A DNA stretch of 64,000 bases from Nitratireductor kimnyeongensis. Its GTDB lineage: Bacteria; Pseudomonadota; Alphaproteobacteria; Rhizobiales; Rhizobiaceae. The stretch covers positions 1,278,001-1,342,000 of the forward strand of contig NZ_CP078143.1 in the NCBI RefSeq assembly GCF_019891395.1, written 5' to 3'. Under the pieces are notes generated by a model. The model was not told where the DNA came from, made no database searches, and saw nothing but the letters and a program-made list of their open reading frames with translations. Shown here piece by piece: positions 62,756 to 64,000 of this stretch (within the stretch, counting starts at the first letter, position 1; each line of letters opens with the position of its first letter). The position numbers and the translations under genes were made by a program.

Positions 62756-63931
62756 ATGAGCACACTCCCTACGCCGGACCTCCGTCCGGCCAATACGCAT
62801 TTTTCATCAGGTCCCTGCACAAAACGTCCCGGCTGGTCGCTCGACGCGCTTGCCGACGCTCCCCTTGGCCGGTCGCATCGATCCTCCATCGGCAAGGCGA
62901 AACTGGCAGAGGCCATCGATCTTACCCGTGAAATTCTGCAGGTTCCGGCGGATTACCGCATCGGCATCGTGCCTGCATCCGACACCGGCGCCGTGGAAAT
63001 GGCGCTCTGGTCGCTTCTGGGCGAGCGCGGCGTCGACATGGTTGCCTGGGAATCCTTCGGTGCCGGGTGGGTCACCGATGTGGTCAAGCAGCTGAAACTC
63101 GTCGATGCGCGCCGCATTGAGGCCGACTATGGCGATCTGCCCGATCTCAATTCCATCGATTTCGACCGCGACGTGGTGTTCACCTGGAACGGCACCACAT
63201 CCGGTGTGCGCGTGCCCGATGGCAATTTCATTCCCGCCAACCGCGCGGGCCTGAGCATCTGCGACGCCACATCGGCGGCTTTTGCGCAGCGCCTGCCCTT
63301 CGACAAGCTCGATGTGGTCACCTTTTCCTGGCAGAAAGTGCTGGGTGGCGAAGGCGCACACGGTGTCATCATCCTCTCGCCGCGCGCCGTGGAACGGCTG
63401 GAAAGCTACACGCCCGCATGGCCGCTGCCGAAAATCTTCCGCCTCACCAAGGGCGGCAAGCTCATCGAAGGCATCTTCCGTGGCGAGACGATCAACACGC
63501 CATCCATGCTGTGCGTGGAAGACTATCTGGATGCGCTGAACTGGGCCAAATCCATCGGCGGCCTCGACGGTCTCGTCGCCCGCGCCAATGCGAATTTCGC
63601 TGTTATCGACGAGTTCGTGCGCAAGACACCCTGGCTCGACCATCTGGCGAAGGTTCCGGCCACGCGCTCCAACACATCCGTGTGCCTGACGATCGTCGAT
63701 CCCGAGATCGCCGCACTCGATGCGAGCGAACAGGCGGCTTTTGCAAAGGGCATGGTTTCTGCGCTGGCCAAAGAGAAAGTTGCCTTCGACATCGGCCATT
63801 ACCGCGACGCGCCGTCTGGTCTGCGCATCTGGGCCGGCGCCACGGTTGAAGCCTCCGATCTGGAAGCTTTGATGCCCTGGCTCGACTGGGCGTTCCAGTC
63901 CCAGAAGGCAAGCCTCAAGGCTGCGGCCTGA
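62756..63931 (+). CDS. serC: Phosphoserine aminotransferase
   Basis: SerC (391 residues) converts 3-phosphohydroxypyruvate to 3-phosphoserine with glutamate and PLP, in serine and possibly pyridoxal synthesis. It begins with the family segment [16 protein letters not shown], has [16 protein letters not shown] near 70, the PLP-lysine region [14 protein letters not shown] near 190, and [21 protein letters not shown] near 241. The ATG at 62756 lies just after the leader element; AGGA precedes it. A hairpin follows at 63941. Confidence 0.96.
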   Translation: MSTLPTPDLRPANTHFSSGPCTKRPGWSLDALADAPLGRSHRSSIGKAKLAEAIDLTREILQVPADYRIGIVPASDTGAVEMALWSLLGERGVDMVAWESFGAGWVTDVVKQLKLVDARRIEADYGDLPDLNSIDFDRDVVFTWNGTTSGVRVPDGNFIPANRAGLSICDATSAAFAQRLPFDKLDVVTFSWQKVLGGEGAHGVIILSPRAVERLESYTPAWPLPKIFRLTKGGKLIEGIFRGETINTPSMLCVEDYLDALNWAKSIGGLDGLVARANANFAVIDEFVRKTPWLDHLAKVPATRSNTSVCLTIVDPEIAALDASEQAAFAKGMVSALAKEKVAFDIGHYRDAPSGLRIWAGATVEASDLEALMPWLDWAFQSQKASLKAAA

Positions 63932-63940
63932 CGTTGAACT

Positions 63941-63962
63941 GCGGCTCCGCAATCGGAGCCGC
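63941..63962 (+). other. Hairpin between serC and the next gene
   Basis: GCGGCTCCG and CGGAGCCGC form a perfect 9-bp stem around CAAT. No clear T tract follows, so it may be a weak terminator or an mRNA-processing element ahead of the next gene. Confidence 0.65.
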
Positions 63963-63997
63963 CTCCCTTCTTCATTGTATTGAAACAGGAGGCCGCC

Positions 63998-64000
63998 ATG
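63998..64000 (+). CDS. Start codon of the next gene (probably serA), cut by window end
   Basis: An ATG at 63998 follows ACAGGAGG at ideal distance, 66 bp after serC. In many Rhizobiales serA follows serC, so it is the likely identity; nothing beyond the start codon is visible here. Confidence 0.4.

Noticed and set aside
62807..63952. 381-codon minus frame over serC
   Set aside because: Shadow frame; serC motifs lie on the plus strand.
1..64000. CRISPR arrays, insertion sequences, integrons
   Set aside because: I looked for regularly spaced repeats, transposase motifs and terminal repeats; only the short dispersed and inverted repeats listed above were seen.

Overview
The window is chromosomal DNA of a high-GC alphaproteobacterium, most likely a Hyphomicrobiales (Rhizobiales) member of the Phyllobacteriaceae/Nitratireductor-Mesorhizobium type. 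The evidence is the PhyR-NepR-EcfG stress cassette, aerobic CobS/CobT cobaltochelatase, a PstA with a large extra N-terminal domain, RpoH next to a rhizobial-type hypothetical gene and purA, and a serC leader. A complete ectABCD-ask operon points to a salt-exposed (marine or saline) lifestyle. The genus is inferred only. I see no prophage, insertion sequence or CRISPR array.

Layout. 1-4.8 kb: a divergently transcribed ferredoxin-NADP reductase (cut by the edge) and a hydantoinase/oxoprolinase pair, hyuA-hyuB. 4.8-9.8 kb: cobS, cobT, a phytase-like exported protein, a J-domain protein and BolA. 9.9-15.1 kb: aroK-aroB-CorC-like operon, then a 49-codon gene, xerD and accA. 15.1-18.6 kb: an accessory module with a beta-propeller protein, a TPR/HTH regulator, a DUF899 thioredoxin-like protein and a DUF2182 membrane protein. 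18.6-26.7 kb: an amino-acid ABC transporter, an L,D-transpeptidase lipoprotein with TusA, a D,D-carboxypeptidase with a CobW GTPase, an M20 amidohydrolase and tRNA-Arg. 27.3-35 kb: a DUF4139 protein, EctR and ectA-ectB-ectC-ectD-ask. 35-37 kb: a GNAT protein, an esterase and a glyoxalase-type dioxygenase resembling quinone-detoxification operons.

37-46 kb is a stress block: PRC-barrel protein, lipid kinase, Dps, three small membrane proteins (one DUF883/ElaB-like, one holin-like), an AI-2E-type permease, a Crp/Fnr regulator, a FAT-GUY response regulator, ecfG, nepR, phyR, and a DUF1328 protein. 46-52.5 kb is the phosphate regulon pstS-pstC-pstA-pstB-phoU-phoB with a three-repeat Pho box; no phoR is present, and a 1126-residue hybrid histidine kinase lies upstream. 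56.4-64 kb: tRNA-Glu, a VOC protein, an RluD-type pseudouridine synthase, rpoH, purA and serC, ending on the start codon of the next gene.

Main result. Six perfect GGAAC-N17-GTT promoter motifs of the EcfG general-stress sigma factor lie in intergenic DNA. They precede nepR-ecfG, phyR, the DUF1328 gene, the DUF883-holin-dps operon, the PRC-barrel gene and ectA. The last suggests that ectoine and hydroxyectoine synthesis belongs to the general stress regulon here, in addition to control by EctR, whose possible operator lies just upstream. Smaller points of interest are two copies of a 46-bp dispersed repeat, long inverted repeats around the hyu operon, a hairpin with a UUCG loop between pstS and pstC, and a histidine-rich CobW protein coupled to a penicillin-binding protein.
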